NCBI GenBank assembly: GCA_964590945.1
Contig: CAZPXF010000059.1
Coordinates: 1-14,228, forward strand
DNA: 14,228 bases
Origin: CAZPXF01 sp964590945
GTDB taxonomy: Bacteria > Bacillota > Clostridia > Lachnospirales > Lachnospiraceae
Direction of reading: 5' to 3'
Within the stretch, counting starts at the first letter, position 1; each line of letters starts with the position of its first letter. Below are positions 6,388 to 13,101 of the stretch, piece by piece. The notes under the pieces were generated by a model. The model was not told the DNA's origin, did not search any database, and was given only the letters and a program-made list of their open reading frames with translations. A program made the position numbers and the translations under genes.

Positions 6388-7798
6388 ATATGATTCCGTT
6401 CAATTCCTGATACAGCCTTTTCGCATGGCTGTCTGTCATACCGCAAATATGATCCGTCACAAGCAGCAGACGAAGATATAATTTTTCTGCTTCGCTCTTT
6501 CCGGCCGCGTGAAAATGGTAGGCTTTTGTATAATTATCCGAAATCATGGTAATCAATTTTGTTTCTATAGATGTCAATTTCTGTCCTGTGTCATATTTGA
6601 CCGCCGCTCCCACGAATTTCTCCATAAGCGTATCCAGTATTTTGCCTTCCGCGACCTCCATCTTATAAATCTCAGCCGAGGAAAAAACAAAGCGATGCGC
6701 CGTGTCTTTCAGGAGTTCCAGCAGCGACTGTCCATATGTCTGCCAGAAAATATCCCTCTCCCATGTCCCGTCCATGATCTCGCGGTAATGGGAGGTAAAT
6801 CCATAGGTCGCGCAGCTGATAAGGAAACCCTGCACCCGGACAGACCAGTTTTGGATCGCATACTGCTCCGGGTTGGCCACGCCCTTTTCGATCCCCCGGG
6901 CATAATACCGGTCCAGCCGCTCCACCGGATCAAAATTGGATCCCGGAGCTCTCTGGTTCCATCGGATCAGCTCCTGCCGCAATTGATAATAAGAAAGAAA
7001 TCCTTTTACAAAAGCATCCTCAATATCCGCCGTCGCATATGCCAGATCGTCGGCAGCCTCCAGAATAAAAGCCAGCGGATGCCGCCTTCCATTCGTCCCG
7101 GTTTCGCGCTGGATCTCCGCCATCAGCTCCCGATCCGCATAATAATACCCCATCTTCTGCCGTGAAATGTCCGCTCCGTCCGGCTGAACCTCCAAAGATG
7201 AGGTCGGATACTTGATGATCGAGCCAAGAAGTCCATATGTCAGGTTCATCCCGTTCTCATCCACCTGAAAATGAAGCTTTGACACGAGCCGGAACGCCTG
7301 TGCATTCCCCTCAAAGTGATAAAGATCCTCTCTCATCTGGGGCGACAGTATGTCTAAAACAGGCGTCCCGTTCAGCTCCAGCTTATCCAGATTACATTCA
7401 AACCATTCCCGGATCGCAATTTCCCCAAAATGTCCGAAGGGCGGATTCCCGATATCATGGATCAGTCCTGCGCACTGGAGAATGTTGCAGATATCTTCCT
7501 TCTTCTGCCAGTCCATTCCTGCATCCTTATGATATCTCATGATGCTCTGGCAGATATTCTGCCCCAGGGACCTTGCAAAGGAAGAAACCTCCAAAGAGTG
7601 CGTCAGTCTCGTCCGGATGAAATCGCTTTTGTCCAACGGATGAACCTGCGTCTTATCCTGAAGCCGCCGAAACGATGCGCTTCCCAATATCCGATGATAA
7701 TCTTTCTCAAATTCGCTGCGCAGATCGCTGGATTTGTCCTTCTGCTTCCCTCTGCTTTCCCGCTGACGTCTCGGCGAGAGCAACTGTTTCCACTCCAT
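6386..7798 (-). CDS. dgt: Deoxyguanosinetriphosphate triphosphohydrolase-like HD-domain protein
   Basis: Hydrolyses dGTP (in some homologues any dNTP) to deoxynucleoside and triphosphate, adjusting dNTP pools. 470 residues. The metal site of the HD fold is clear: RTRLTHSLEV (H67), LIHDIGNPPFGHFGE (H114, D115) and the later aspartate in EAADDLAYATADIED (about 248-261). HFEGNAQAFR (161-170) matches the conserved HxEGNAQ element of dGTPases. RRLQDKTQV (44-52) is the usual N-terminal signature. AGAGGT lies 6 bases before the ATG. The gene begins 10 bases after the stop of the HTH gene and overlaps the hairpin that controls the next gene. Broad family call is sure; strict dGTP preference is not shown. 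Confidence 0.94.
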   Translation of the reverse strand: MEWKQLLSPRRQRESRGKQKDKSSDLRSEFEKDYHRILGSASFRRLQDKTQVHPLDKSDFIRTRLTHSLEVSSFARSLGQNICQSIMRYHKDAGMDWQKKEDICNILQCAGLIHDIGNPPFGHFGEIAIREWFECNLDKLELNGTPVLDILSPQMREDLYHFEGNAQAFRLVSKLHFQVDENGMNLTYGLLGSIIKYPTSSLEVQPDGADISRQKMGYYYADRELMAEIQRETGTNGRRHPLAFILEAADDLAYATADIEDAFVKGFLSYYQLRQELIRWNQRAPGSNFDPVERLDRYYARGIEKGVANPEQYAIQNWSVRVQGFLISCATYGFTSHYREIMDGTWERDIFWQTYGQSLLELLKDTAHRFVFSSAEIYKMEVAEGKILDTLMEKFVGAAVKYDTGQKLTSIETKLITMISDNYTKAYHFHAAGKSEAEKLYLRLLLVTDHICGMTDSHAKRLYQELNGII

Positions 7799-7808
7799 TT
7801 ATATACCT

Positions 7809-8669
7809 CTAATCCAGATAGATCGGCTCATCATAATCCGATCCAAGAAGGTTCTTCTTCTGCTCCTGAAATCCGTAGAACGCCCATTCCGTCATATCTG
7901 TCCATTTATGGTTGCCGCGGTCATACACCTGAATATATCCGATACGCTTCGGATGCATGCGCACGCTGTTCGTCTCGTACTCTTTGCCTGTATATGGATT
8001 GATTTCCCCGGATTCCGCCGCATCCTTCATAAAATCCTTGCTGCGGCTCTGCGGCGTAGCGCCGATCCAGTCGCCGTGCGGATGCGTCTCCTTCTTGCGG
8101 CGAAGCTTTTCTTCACGCCGGTTCCAGATGGAAGAACGATCCACCTTTTTCTCCACCGGTTTCGGCTCCCATTTCGGGATCGTCTTCCCGGTCTTCTCCT
8201 TCTTCTCCTCCGGCTGATCCGCCGCTTTGTCAGGTTCGGCTTCTGATTCCGTTCCGTCCGGCTTTGCCGCCTCCCTGACGCTTTCCATCATATCAAGCAT
8301 ATCGCTGACCGTGACGTCGTTGGAAGCTTCCGCTTCCCGAAGCTCTGCCTTTTTTTCTTCTTCCTTTTCTTTTTTCTTTTCTTCTTTCTTCTGTGCCTTT
8401 GCTTCGGCCTTTCTTCGGATATCAAGCAAACGTTCGCCGTCCTCTTCCTTCACCTCATCCAGAATATTCAACTGGAAAGGACAGCCAAGGATCTCAGCGA
8501 TCATGCGCATATCCTGTTCCTGGAAATTATCTCTGCCAAGCCTCTGCGTCAGATTCTGGCGCGACATCTTATGACCGGTTTTTTCCTGAATCTCTTCTGC
8601 AAGCTGCTTGATCGTCATGTTCTTTCTTCCAAGAACGATCTTCACCTGCTCTGCGAATGTTAAGTCCAT
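7809..8669 (-). CDS. HTH-domain protein with charged linker and conserved C-terminal module
   Basis: 286 residues. The N-terminus (1-70) is a helix-turn-helix of XRE-like type: MTIKQLAEEIQEKTG, SRQNLTQRLGRDNF as the recognition region, then DMRMIAEILGCPFQLNI. Residues 75-195 are a low-complexity charged linker of Lys and Glu, likely a long helix or coiled coil. The C-terminal part (about 196-286) has GDWIGATPQSRSKDFM, EINPYTGKEYETNSVRMHP and IGYIQVYDRGNHKWTDMTEW, which look folded and of unknown function. The start at 8669 has GGAGGG 7 bases upstream; an ATG at 8696 in frame has none. First gene of an operon with dgt; may regulate transcription, possibly its own (inference). Confidence 0.85.
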   Translation of the reverse strand: MDLTFAEQVKIVLGRKNMTIKQLAEEIQEKTGHKMSRQNLTQRLGRDNFQEQDMRMIAEILGCPFQLNILDEVKEEDGERLLDIRRKAEAKAQKKEEKKKEKEEEKKAELREAEASNDVTVSDMLDMMESVREAAKPDGTESEAEPDKAADQPEEKKEKTGKTIPKWEPKPVEKKVDRSSIWNRREEKLRRKKETHPHGDWIGATPQSRSKDFMKDAAESGEINPYTGKEYETNSVRMHPKRIGYIQVYDRGNHKWTDMTEWAFYGFQEQKKNLLGSDYDEPIYLD

Positions 8670-8735
8670 CTTCGTCCCTCCAAATCGTAAATTCATTTAT
8701 TTCTCAGTAAATCGAACATTTTCTCAATTTAATAC

Positions 8736-8764
8736 ATTCTACCAAATCACAAAAAATTCGTCAA
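8736..8764 (-). promoter_or_regulatory. Sigma-A promoter of the HTH-dgt operon
   Basis: TTGACG (8759-8764), 17 bases, TAGAAT (8736-8741), 5 of 6 in each box. The start codon is about 65 bases downstream. It faces away from the promoter of the phosphoribosyltransferase gene on the other strand. Confidence 0.75.
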
Positions 8765-8782
8765 TGCGGATACTTTTTCTAA

Positions 8783-8811
8783 TGTACAAAAAAAAGTTAT
8801 GCTGTTAGAAT
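8783..8811 (+). promoter_or_regulatory. Promoter of the phosphoribosyltransferase gene
   Basis: TGTACA (8783-8788), 17 bases, TAGAAT (8806-8811); 4 of 6 and 5 of 6 matches. The start codon is about 65 bases downstream. A perfect TATAAT at 8848-8853 lacks a -35 box. Confidence 0.55.
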
Positions 8812-8878
8812 AGAAGTACAAAGTATTTTAATGGGGCGGCAGACAATTATAATGCATATTCTGAAGGGAGGAAATATT

Positions 8879-9517
8879 ATGGATGCAAGACTTCGTGATT
8901 TGCGCTCAACAAGGAACCGGCACTCAAGGATCAAGATTCTGGAGGGACATTTCGCCACTCCGAATTCCCATATCAACACCTATATTGATATGTCCACGGT
9001 AAAGGTCAGACACAACAATGCGCGTGAGACAGCCAAGGTACTCGTGGAACCATATTTAAGCTCCACTTACATTGATACGATCGTTTGTATGGAAGAGACA
9101 GAGGTTATTGCAACCTTCATGGCGGAACTTCTCACAGGGACGCATTATGCCATCAATCAGGGCAAAAACATTTCCATCGTAAGACCGGAGTACGACCAGA
9201 TCGGGCAGATGATGTTCCGGGACAATACCATTCGTATGATCGAGAACCAGCAGGTGCTCCTGCTGGCCGCTTCTGTTACGACCGGACGCTCGGTACGCAC
9301 CGCTATTGAGTCTACGCTTTATTACGGCGGAACGATCTGTGGTATTTCTGCCATTTTCAGCGCCGTCAACAAGATCGCCGGCATGGATATCAATACGATT
9401 TTTACAAGCAAGGACGTTCCGAACTATCGCGCATATTCTCCGCATGAATGCCCGATGTGCAAAGCAGGTCAGAAGATCGAAGCGATCGTCAACAGCTACG
9501 GATATTCCAAATTATAG
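8879..9517 (+). CDS. Orotate phosphoribosyltransferase-like protein
   Basis: 212-residue type I phosphoribosyltransferase fold, resembling OPRT (PyrE) proteins. The PRPP-loop strand is VLLLAASVTTGRS (126-138), in the place of the usual VLLVDDVVTTGGS; the two acidic residues of the standard loop are Ala-Ala here, while TTG is kept. The C-terminal HECPMCKAGQKIEA (189-202) with a CxxC resembles the CPLCKxGxP end of thermophile and archaeal OPRTs. GGAGG lies 7 bases before the ATG; in-frame ATGs further up (8831) lack a site. Neighbouring genes are not pyrimidine genes, and it is the only plus-strand gene here. Enzyme activity on orotate is uncertain; salvage or a regulatory role is possible. Confidence 0.83.
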   Translation: MDARLRDLRSTRNRHSRIKILEGHFATPNSHINTYIDMSTVKVRHNNARETAKVLVEPYLSSTYIDTIVCMEETEVIATFMAELLTGTHYAINQGKNISIVRPEYDQIGQMMFRDNTIRMIENQQVLLLAASVTTGRSVRTAIESTLYYGGTICGISAIFSAVNKIAGMDINTIFTSKDVPNYRAYSPHECPMCKAGQKIEAIVNSYGYSKL

Positions 9518-9525
9518 GTATTTAT

Positions 9526-9561
9526 AATGAGGCCACTGTTTTTGACAGTGGCCTCATTTTT
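9526..9561 (+). terminator. Strong intrinsic terminator
   Basis: ATGAGGCCACTGT (9527-9539) pairs perfectly over 13 bp with ACAGTGGCCTCAT (9545-9557); loop TTTTG; followed by TTTTT. It ends the phosphoribosyltransferase transcript 10 bases after its stop. It may also stop the converging AEC-transporter transcript, though the minus side has only a broken A/T run. Confidence 0.9.
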
Positions 9562-9582
9562 ATCCTCAGGCCGGGCGAAGCT

Positions 9583-10518
9583 TTATTTGCACAACGCCTG
9601 ATACAGCCATACCATGCACGGCATTGTAATGATGCAGCCGAACACCGACAGCACATTGATGATTCCTGCTCTCTGAGGCATGATATCATACAGCTCCGCA
9701 AACTGCGTTACCGCCGTCGCCACCGGGGCAGCCGAAGCAAGCATGGTACAAATGAGCACGTTCTTTGCCACCGGGTTTACCGCGCAGATATGCGACGCCC
9801 ACATCAGCAGGATTACGATCACAGGAAAGACGATCAGACGCCCCGCAACCACCAGATACGCTCTGGCGCTTGTAAATATTTTTTTCAGGTCCGCATTTCC
9901 GATCGACATCCCGATCACGAGCATACTCAGGCCTCCCGTTGCATTGCCCATATTTGCCACAGCGCTCGTAAGAATGACCGGCAGCTTCCATTTTCCGAAA
10001 AAAACGACAAGTCCGATCATAATACCGATGATATTCGGATTCAGGATCACCTTGCGGACGCTCACCGCCTCCTTATGCCCGATGGAGAACAGAAGATACG
10101 TCCAAAAGAAGATCGTCTGCACTACAATAAATGCGCTGCAGTAAAATACATATTCGCTTCCAAGCGTTGCGCTGACAAGCGGGATCAGGATGTACCCCGC
10201 ATTCGTCCCCATAAGCGACACTTTCTCGATCGGATTCATCCGGAACAGCTTTCCTGCCAGCTCTCCTAAAATAACAAATACAAGGTGTACAAGCACCGCT
10301 CCGATGGTTCCGATCAGGAATCCTTCGGCCTTCTCAGACGAATATCCCATCAAAAACGAGTCTAAAATGATACACGGGCTCGCCGCATATAAAATGACTT
10401 TTGAGAGGACTTTTGTATCTTCCTCCTTCAACATTTTCGTTCTTACAAAAGCAAAACCGGCTACCATGATCAGAACCATGGCAAAGATCTGCTTCATCAG
10501 CAAAATACTAAGTTCCAT
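9583..10518 (-). CDS. AEC-family (auxin efflux carrier-type) membrane transporter
   Basis: 311 residues, almost entirely hydrophobic, with about ten predicted membrane helices in two halves, as in the AEC family. Typical features are ASPCIILDSFLMG (helix break with Pro), GYILIPLVSATLG, LNPNIIGIMIGLV in the centre and SAAPVATAVTQFAELYD near the end. Bacterial members export or import organic acids such as malate, but the substrate here is not known. The start at 10518 follows GAGAGGGG closely; an upstream in-frame ATG (10602) lies inside the J-protein gene. It is 17 bases after that gene and is likely the last of its operon; a hairpin at 9526-9558 stands beyond it. Confidence 0.9.
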   Translation of the reverse strand: MELSILLMKQIFAMVLIMVAGFAFVRTKMLKEEDTKVLSKVILYAASPCIILDSFLMGYSSEKAEGFLIGTIGAVLVHLVFVILGELAGKLFRMNPIEKVSLMGTNAGYILIPLVSATLGSEYVFYCSAFIVVQTIFFWTYLLFSIGHKEAVSVRKVILNPNIIGIMIGLVVFFGKWKLPVILTSAVANMGNATGGLSMLVIGMSIGNADLKKIFTSARAYLVVAGRLIVFPVIVILLMWASHICAVNPVAKNVLICTMLASAAPVATAVTQFAELYDIMPQRAGIINVLSVFGCIITMPCMVWLYQALCK

Positions 10519-10535
10519 TCCCCTCTCACTTTCCT

Positions 10536-11255
10536 TTATACAAATGGTCCGTTTGGATGATATCCTCCGCCAAAACACATACCGCCGCCTCCACAGCAGC
10601 AATTACACAAAAGCATCATCATCATATAACGCAGGCACAGATTGCTTCCGGAGTATGACGGACGCCCGTAATCGCCGCTCATCGTATCGTACCAGTTCCC
10701 GCCGGACTCCATTTGCGAGAGCAGCATCCGGTACTGCATGTTGTTTGGTTCGAGTTCCACTGCTTTTCTTGCATGGTCAAGGGCAATGACATTGTTGCCG
10801 AGGCCGGAATTGGCGCTGGCGCTGTAGAAATACCAGAGCGCGCTTCTCTCCGGAATGTTGTCGAGCACATTCAGCGCCTCTTTATAATGCCCGCTGCGGA
10901 TGTAGTTTGCCGCCGCATTCAAATGAGACTGATACCTGCTGTCGGCGCCGCTGCCTCCCGGGCCGTAACCGCCATAGCCGCCATAACCGGAACTTTGTCC
11001 GGAGCTGCCATAGCCTCCGTAACCGGACGTCCCTGCATCCCCGTAGGAATATCCATGCTTTGCAGCTTCCCTCTCTTTCATGATCTGCTGGTAAGCCTGC
11101 TGGATCTCTTTGAATTTCTCTTCAATCTGATCCATGTTGGAAGCTCCGACATTAGCGTCCGGGTGATATTTCCGGCTCATTGCACGATATGCCTTTTTTA
11201 TCTCCTCATCAGTTGCATCCCGGCTGACGCCAAGAACGCTATACGGATCCATCAT
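10536..11255 (-). CDS. J-domain/TPR protein with Cys- and Gly-rich tail
   Basis: 239 residues. J-domain at 3-65 (DPYSVLGVSRDATDEEIKKAYR, then the HPD motif at 31-33) that should stimulate an Hsp70 such as DnaK. A Gly/Tyr/Ser low-complexity linker (68-105) with GGYG repeats follows, then a TPR-like helical region (about 110-180, YIRSGHYKEALNVLDNI and ALDHARKAVELEPNN). The tail is unusual: MMMMLLCNCCCGGGGMCFGG (211-230), with CNCCC, for binding metal or membrane. No DnaJ zinc domain or substrate domain, so not DnaJ itself. Start chosen at 11255, with CGG and GGGA elements upstream; 11252 is equally possible. It overlaps the DUF5685-like gene by 17 bases, so is translationally coupled. Confidence 0.9.
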   Translation of the reverse strand: MMDPYSVLGVSRDATDEEIKKAYRAMSRKYHPDANVGASNMDQIEEKFKEIQQAYQQIMKEREAAKHGYSYGDAGTSGYGGYGSSGQSSGYGGYGGYGPGGSGADSRYQSHLNAAANYIRSGHYKEALNVLDNIPERSALWYFYSASANSGLGNNVIALDHARKAVELEPNNMQYRMLLSQMESGGNWYDTMSGDYGRPSYSGSNLCLRYMMMMLLCNCCCGGGGMCFGGGYHPNGPFV

Positions 11256-12087
11256 CTTTTTCCGTTCCCTTTCTTTTTGCCAAAACAAGTTCATACCGGC
11301 ACCAGACGCCGGAATATAATATATTTTTCAGAATTTCCACATCCTGCAGGATCGGAAGCTGTTCAAACTCCCGACAGCACTCCGCCATCATCATCGTGAG
11401 TATCCGGCGCACATCGTCGTCGAAGAACTCGTCATTTTCCCTGCCCCGGAATGGGTTGTAATTGCCATTTTTGATGTCATTTTCCAAATCCTCATAGGCG
11501 TCCATGAGGTAAATGAATTTACCCATGAAGAAGCCGATCCTGCGAAGCTGCTTCTCCCACGCGTCGTGCTTCCATGCAAAGATCTCCGCCATCATCTCGC
11601 CGGAATAGCCGGAAATTCGATCCAGATCGCGGGCTTCCTCCGCCTCGCACTTCGCCGTATTTTCCAGGCACTCCCTGATCTTATCCGCCTTCTCCGGGTA
11701 CGTTCTTTCAATCTTCTCAAAGGTCTTTTTCAGCCGCATACTGAGAATCTTCCTTGATACTTTCTTCTCATCTTTCCAATCATCCAGGCACTTATAATAG
11801 GTCAGAAGAACATTCATATCCGCAGCATAAGCTGTCACTTCATTGATCTTTGTCGGATGCTTTTCCAGCGGGTGCGCCACACATTTGCAGGAATCATTCT
11901 TTGTCTCAGGTTCATAGAGCCCTGTCAGAAGCAGGATCAGAAATGTCATATCGTAGCTCAATGTCATCTGCCCGCTCTTGCCGTAATTGTCCCGCAGAAC
12001 CTTACACAGGCCGCAATAATAGGAGCGGTATACGCCATATTCCCGAAATTTCAGTTCCTGCTGATTTGCAATAATATAACCAAACAT
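11239..12087 (-). CDS. DUF5685-like helical protein with aspartate-rich motifs
   Basis: 282 residues, predicted mostly helical, no signal peptide. It begins MFGYIIANQQELKF and has YRSYYCGLCKVLRDNYG (20-36, a CxxC), then MTLSYDMTFLILLLTGLYEPE and a CKC pair (67-69); these fit the family I recall as DUF5685. Two acidic motifs stand out: LDDWKDE (D102-D103-x-x-D106) and DAYEDLENDIKNGNYNPF (196-213). They resemble the paired Asp-rich motifs that hold magnesium in all-alpha isoprenoid synthases; this is an inference. The start at 12087 has AGGTGA upstream, overlapping the stop codon of the zinc-ribbon gene, so the pair is coupled. It overlaps the J-protein gene by 17 bases. Function unknown. Confidence 0.85.
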   Translation of the reverse strand: MFGYIIANQQELKFREYGVYRSYYCGLCKVLRDNYGKSGQMTLSYDMTFLILLLTGLYEPETKNDSCKCVAHPLEKHPTKINEVTAYAADMNVLLTYYKCLDDWKDEKKVSRKILSMRLKKTFEKIERTYPEKADKIRECLENTAKCEAEEARDLDRISGYSGEMMAEIFAWKHDAWEKQLRRIGFFMGKFIYLMDAYEDLENDIKNGNYNPFRGRENDEFFDDDVRRILTMMMAECCREFEQLPILQDVEILKNILYSGVWCRYELVLAKRKGTEKDDGSV

Positions 12088-12095
12088 CCCGTCAC

Positions 12096-12491
12096 CTAGC
12101 TTCTCTTGATAAATTCCGTATGGCACTTCGGACATGTAATTGCGATCTTACCCTTCCCCTTCGGCACGCGGATCTTCTGCCTGCAGGACGGACACTTATA
12201 GATATGATGCGTTTTCCTCTGCTGCATCAGATGCTTTTCATGATTTACCGTTCCTGTAAGCTTATTAAGCCAGGCAACAAACTTCTGGTTTTCCGCATAA
12301 CGCTTTGAAATATTTCTGGAAAACATTCTAAAATAAATGACCACAAGCAGGATCAGGAAAATTGTGCTGAAAATACTCTTTTTTGTAATAAAAGAAAGAA
12401 TCCAGCATACAATCCCAAATCCCAGCATCCACTGGGACAGCTTGTCCACACCGTATCTGCCTTGCATAAACCGTTGTAATTTCTCTCTCAT
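12096..12491 (-). CDS. Membrane zinc-ribbon protein
   Basis: 131 residues. Two membrane segments (about 20-36 and 40-56) with both ends cytoplasmic are followed by a basic stretch and a C-terminal zinc ribbon: C100-P-S-C103 and C120-P-K-C123, separated by basic residues. Such ribbons bind zinc and may mediate RNA, DNA or protein contacts. GGGAG lies 10 bases before the ATG at 12491, which is longer than usual. It is first in the operon with the DUF5685-like protein, J-protein and transporter; the stop codon TAG is the start of the ribosome binding site of the next gene. Function unknown. Confidence 0.85.
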   Translation of the reverse strand: MREKLQRFMQGRYGVDKLSQWMLGFGIVCWILSFITKKSIFSTIFLILLVVIYFRMFSRNISKRYAENQKFVAWLNKLTGTVNHEKHLMQQRKTHHIYKCPSCRQKIRVPKGKGKIAITCPKCHTEFIKRS

Positions 12492-12558
12492 GAGACAAAA
12501 ACTCCCTTCAGATCAGGCCAATCCGCCTGAATAATATGGACTATCATACAACGCAGAT

Positions 12559-12587
12559 ACTATATAATACAATTAAATCTTCGTAAA
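12559..12587 (-). promoter_or_regulatory. Promoter of the zinc-ribbon/DUF5685/J-protein operon
   Basis: TTTACG (12582-12587), 17 bases, TATAGT (12559-12564); 4 of 6 and 5 of 6 matches. A 7-bp inverted repeat AAATCTT/AAGATTT (12575-12581 and 12596-12602) brackets the -35 box, centres 21 bp apart. Confidence 0.55.
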
Positions 12588-12625
12588 CTTTTATAAAGAT
12601 TTCGATCTTCCTCAAACATATATAC

Positions 12626-13030
12626 TTACTGCAGCAGCAGTTCTTCTACGATCTCCGCCGCATCGCGGATGCAGTCCGGACAGCTTCGGATCACCTTCCC
12701 GGTATCGATTCCTTTCAGTTCACGGCAGATCGATGTGCCGTTCTTCTCCTCAAAGCGTTTCACAATTTCCTTGGAGATCTTGTATGTTGACGCTTTCGTC
12801 GTCGGATTTGACGTACCCTGACTGTTCTTCAGACCTGCAACAGCGACCGCGCCTGATACAGCGCCGCAGGTACTCTGCATTCCGCCCATTCCAAGGCCGA
12901 ATCCCTCTGTCATCTTAAACGCCGTCTCTTCATCTGTTCCAAAGAGATCGCAGTACGTACAGACGATCGCCTGACAGCAATTATAACCTTTCTTATGTCT
13001 TTCCTCTGCCTGATTGATTCTTGTCTCCAT
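12626..13030 (-). CDS. C_GCAxxG_C_C family cysteine-rich protein
   Basis: 134 residues, soluble. The family pattern is visible: C18-C19 and C24 in YNCCQAIVCTYC (16-27), CGAVSGAV (55-62) after FGLGMGGMQST, and C117-x-x-C120 in RSCPDC. These cysteines suggest redox or metal binding; the family is often annotated next to redox enzymes, and its function is unsettled. The start at 13030 is chosen because GGGAGG is 8 bases upstream; an ATG at 13102 that overlaps the upstream stop (TAATG) has no ribosome site and would add a basic, non-conserved tail. Gap of 71 bases from the exporter gene, probably cotranscribed. No clear terminator follows before the next promoter at 12587. Confidence 0.9.
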   Translation of the reverse strand: METRINQAEERHKKGYNCCQAIVCTYCDLFGTDEETAFKMTEGFGLGMGGMQSTCGAVSGAVAVAGLKNSQGTSNPTTKASTYKISKEIVKRFEEKNGTSICRELKGIDTGKVIRSCPDCIRDAAEIVEELLLQ

Positions 13031-13059
13031 TCGATTTTCCTCCCGTTCTTCACTGGTTT

Positions 13060-13085
13060 CCCGAAAATTATTCCGGGGACGTCCC
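13060..13085. repeat. REP-like palindromic element
   Basis: GGGACGTCCC (13076-13085) is a perfect 10-bp palindrome, directly beside CCCGAAA/TTCCGGG (13060-13066 and 13071-13077; 7-bp stem with one G-U on the minus-strand RNA, 4-base loop). GGGAC is also directly repeated on the minus strand (GGGACAAAAGGGAC). It lies in the gap between two cotranscribed genes, so may be an mRNA-stabilising or dispersed repeat unit. Only one copy is in this window. Confidence 0.4.
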
Positions 13086-13101
13086 TTTTGTCCCAACAGC
13101 A

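Noticed and set aside
6509..7165. Open frame of 218 codons on the plus strand
   Set aside because: Antisense to dgt; composition fits a shadow frame and no ribosome site was seen.
6310..7798. dgt and the next gene both begin with the bases ATGGAGTGGAA (protein MEWK)
   Set aside because: Similarity ends after four residues and the proteins are unrelated, so duplication is not supported.
8848..8853. Perfect TATAAT ahead of the phosphoribosyltransferase gene
   Set aside because: The 17- or 18-base upstream position is ATTTTA or TATTTT, not a -35 box; the pair at 8783-8811 fits better.
10713..11399. Open frame of 228 codons on the plus strand
   Set aside because: Antisense to the J-protein and DUF5685-like genes, both well supported.
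12513..12530. TCAGGC/GCCTGA hairpin in the leader of the zinc-ribbon operon
   Set aside because: Only 6 bp with a 6-base loop, no T-run and no overlap with the ribosome site; too little to call a regulator.
12588..12625. Terminator after the cysteine-rich protein gene
   Set aside because: The best stem (AAGAT-CGAA-ATCTT) is 5 bp of A/T and is followed by TATAAAAG, not a T-run.
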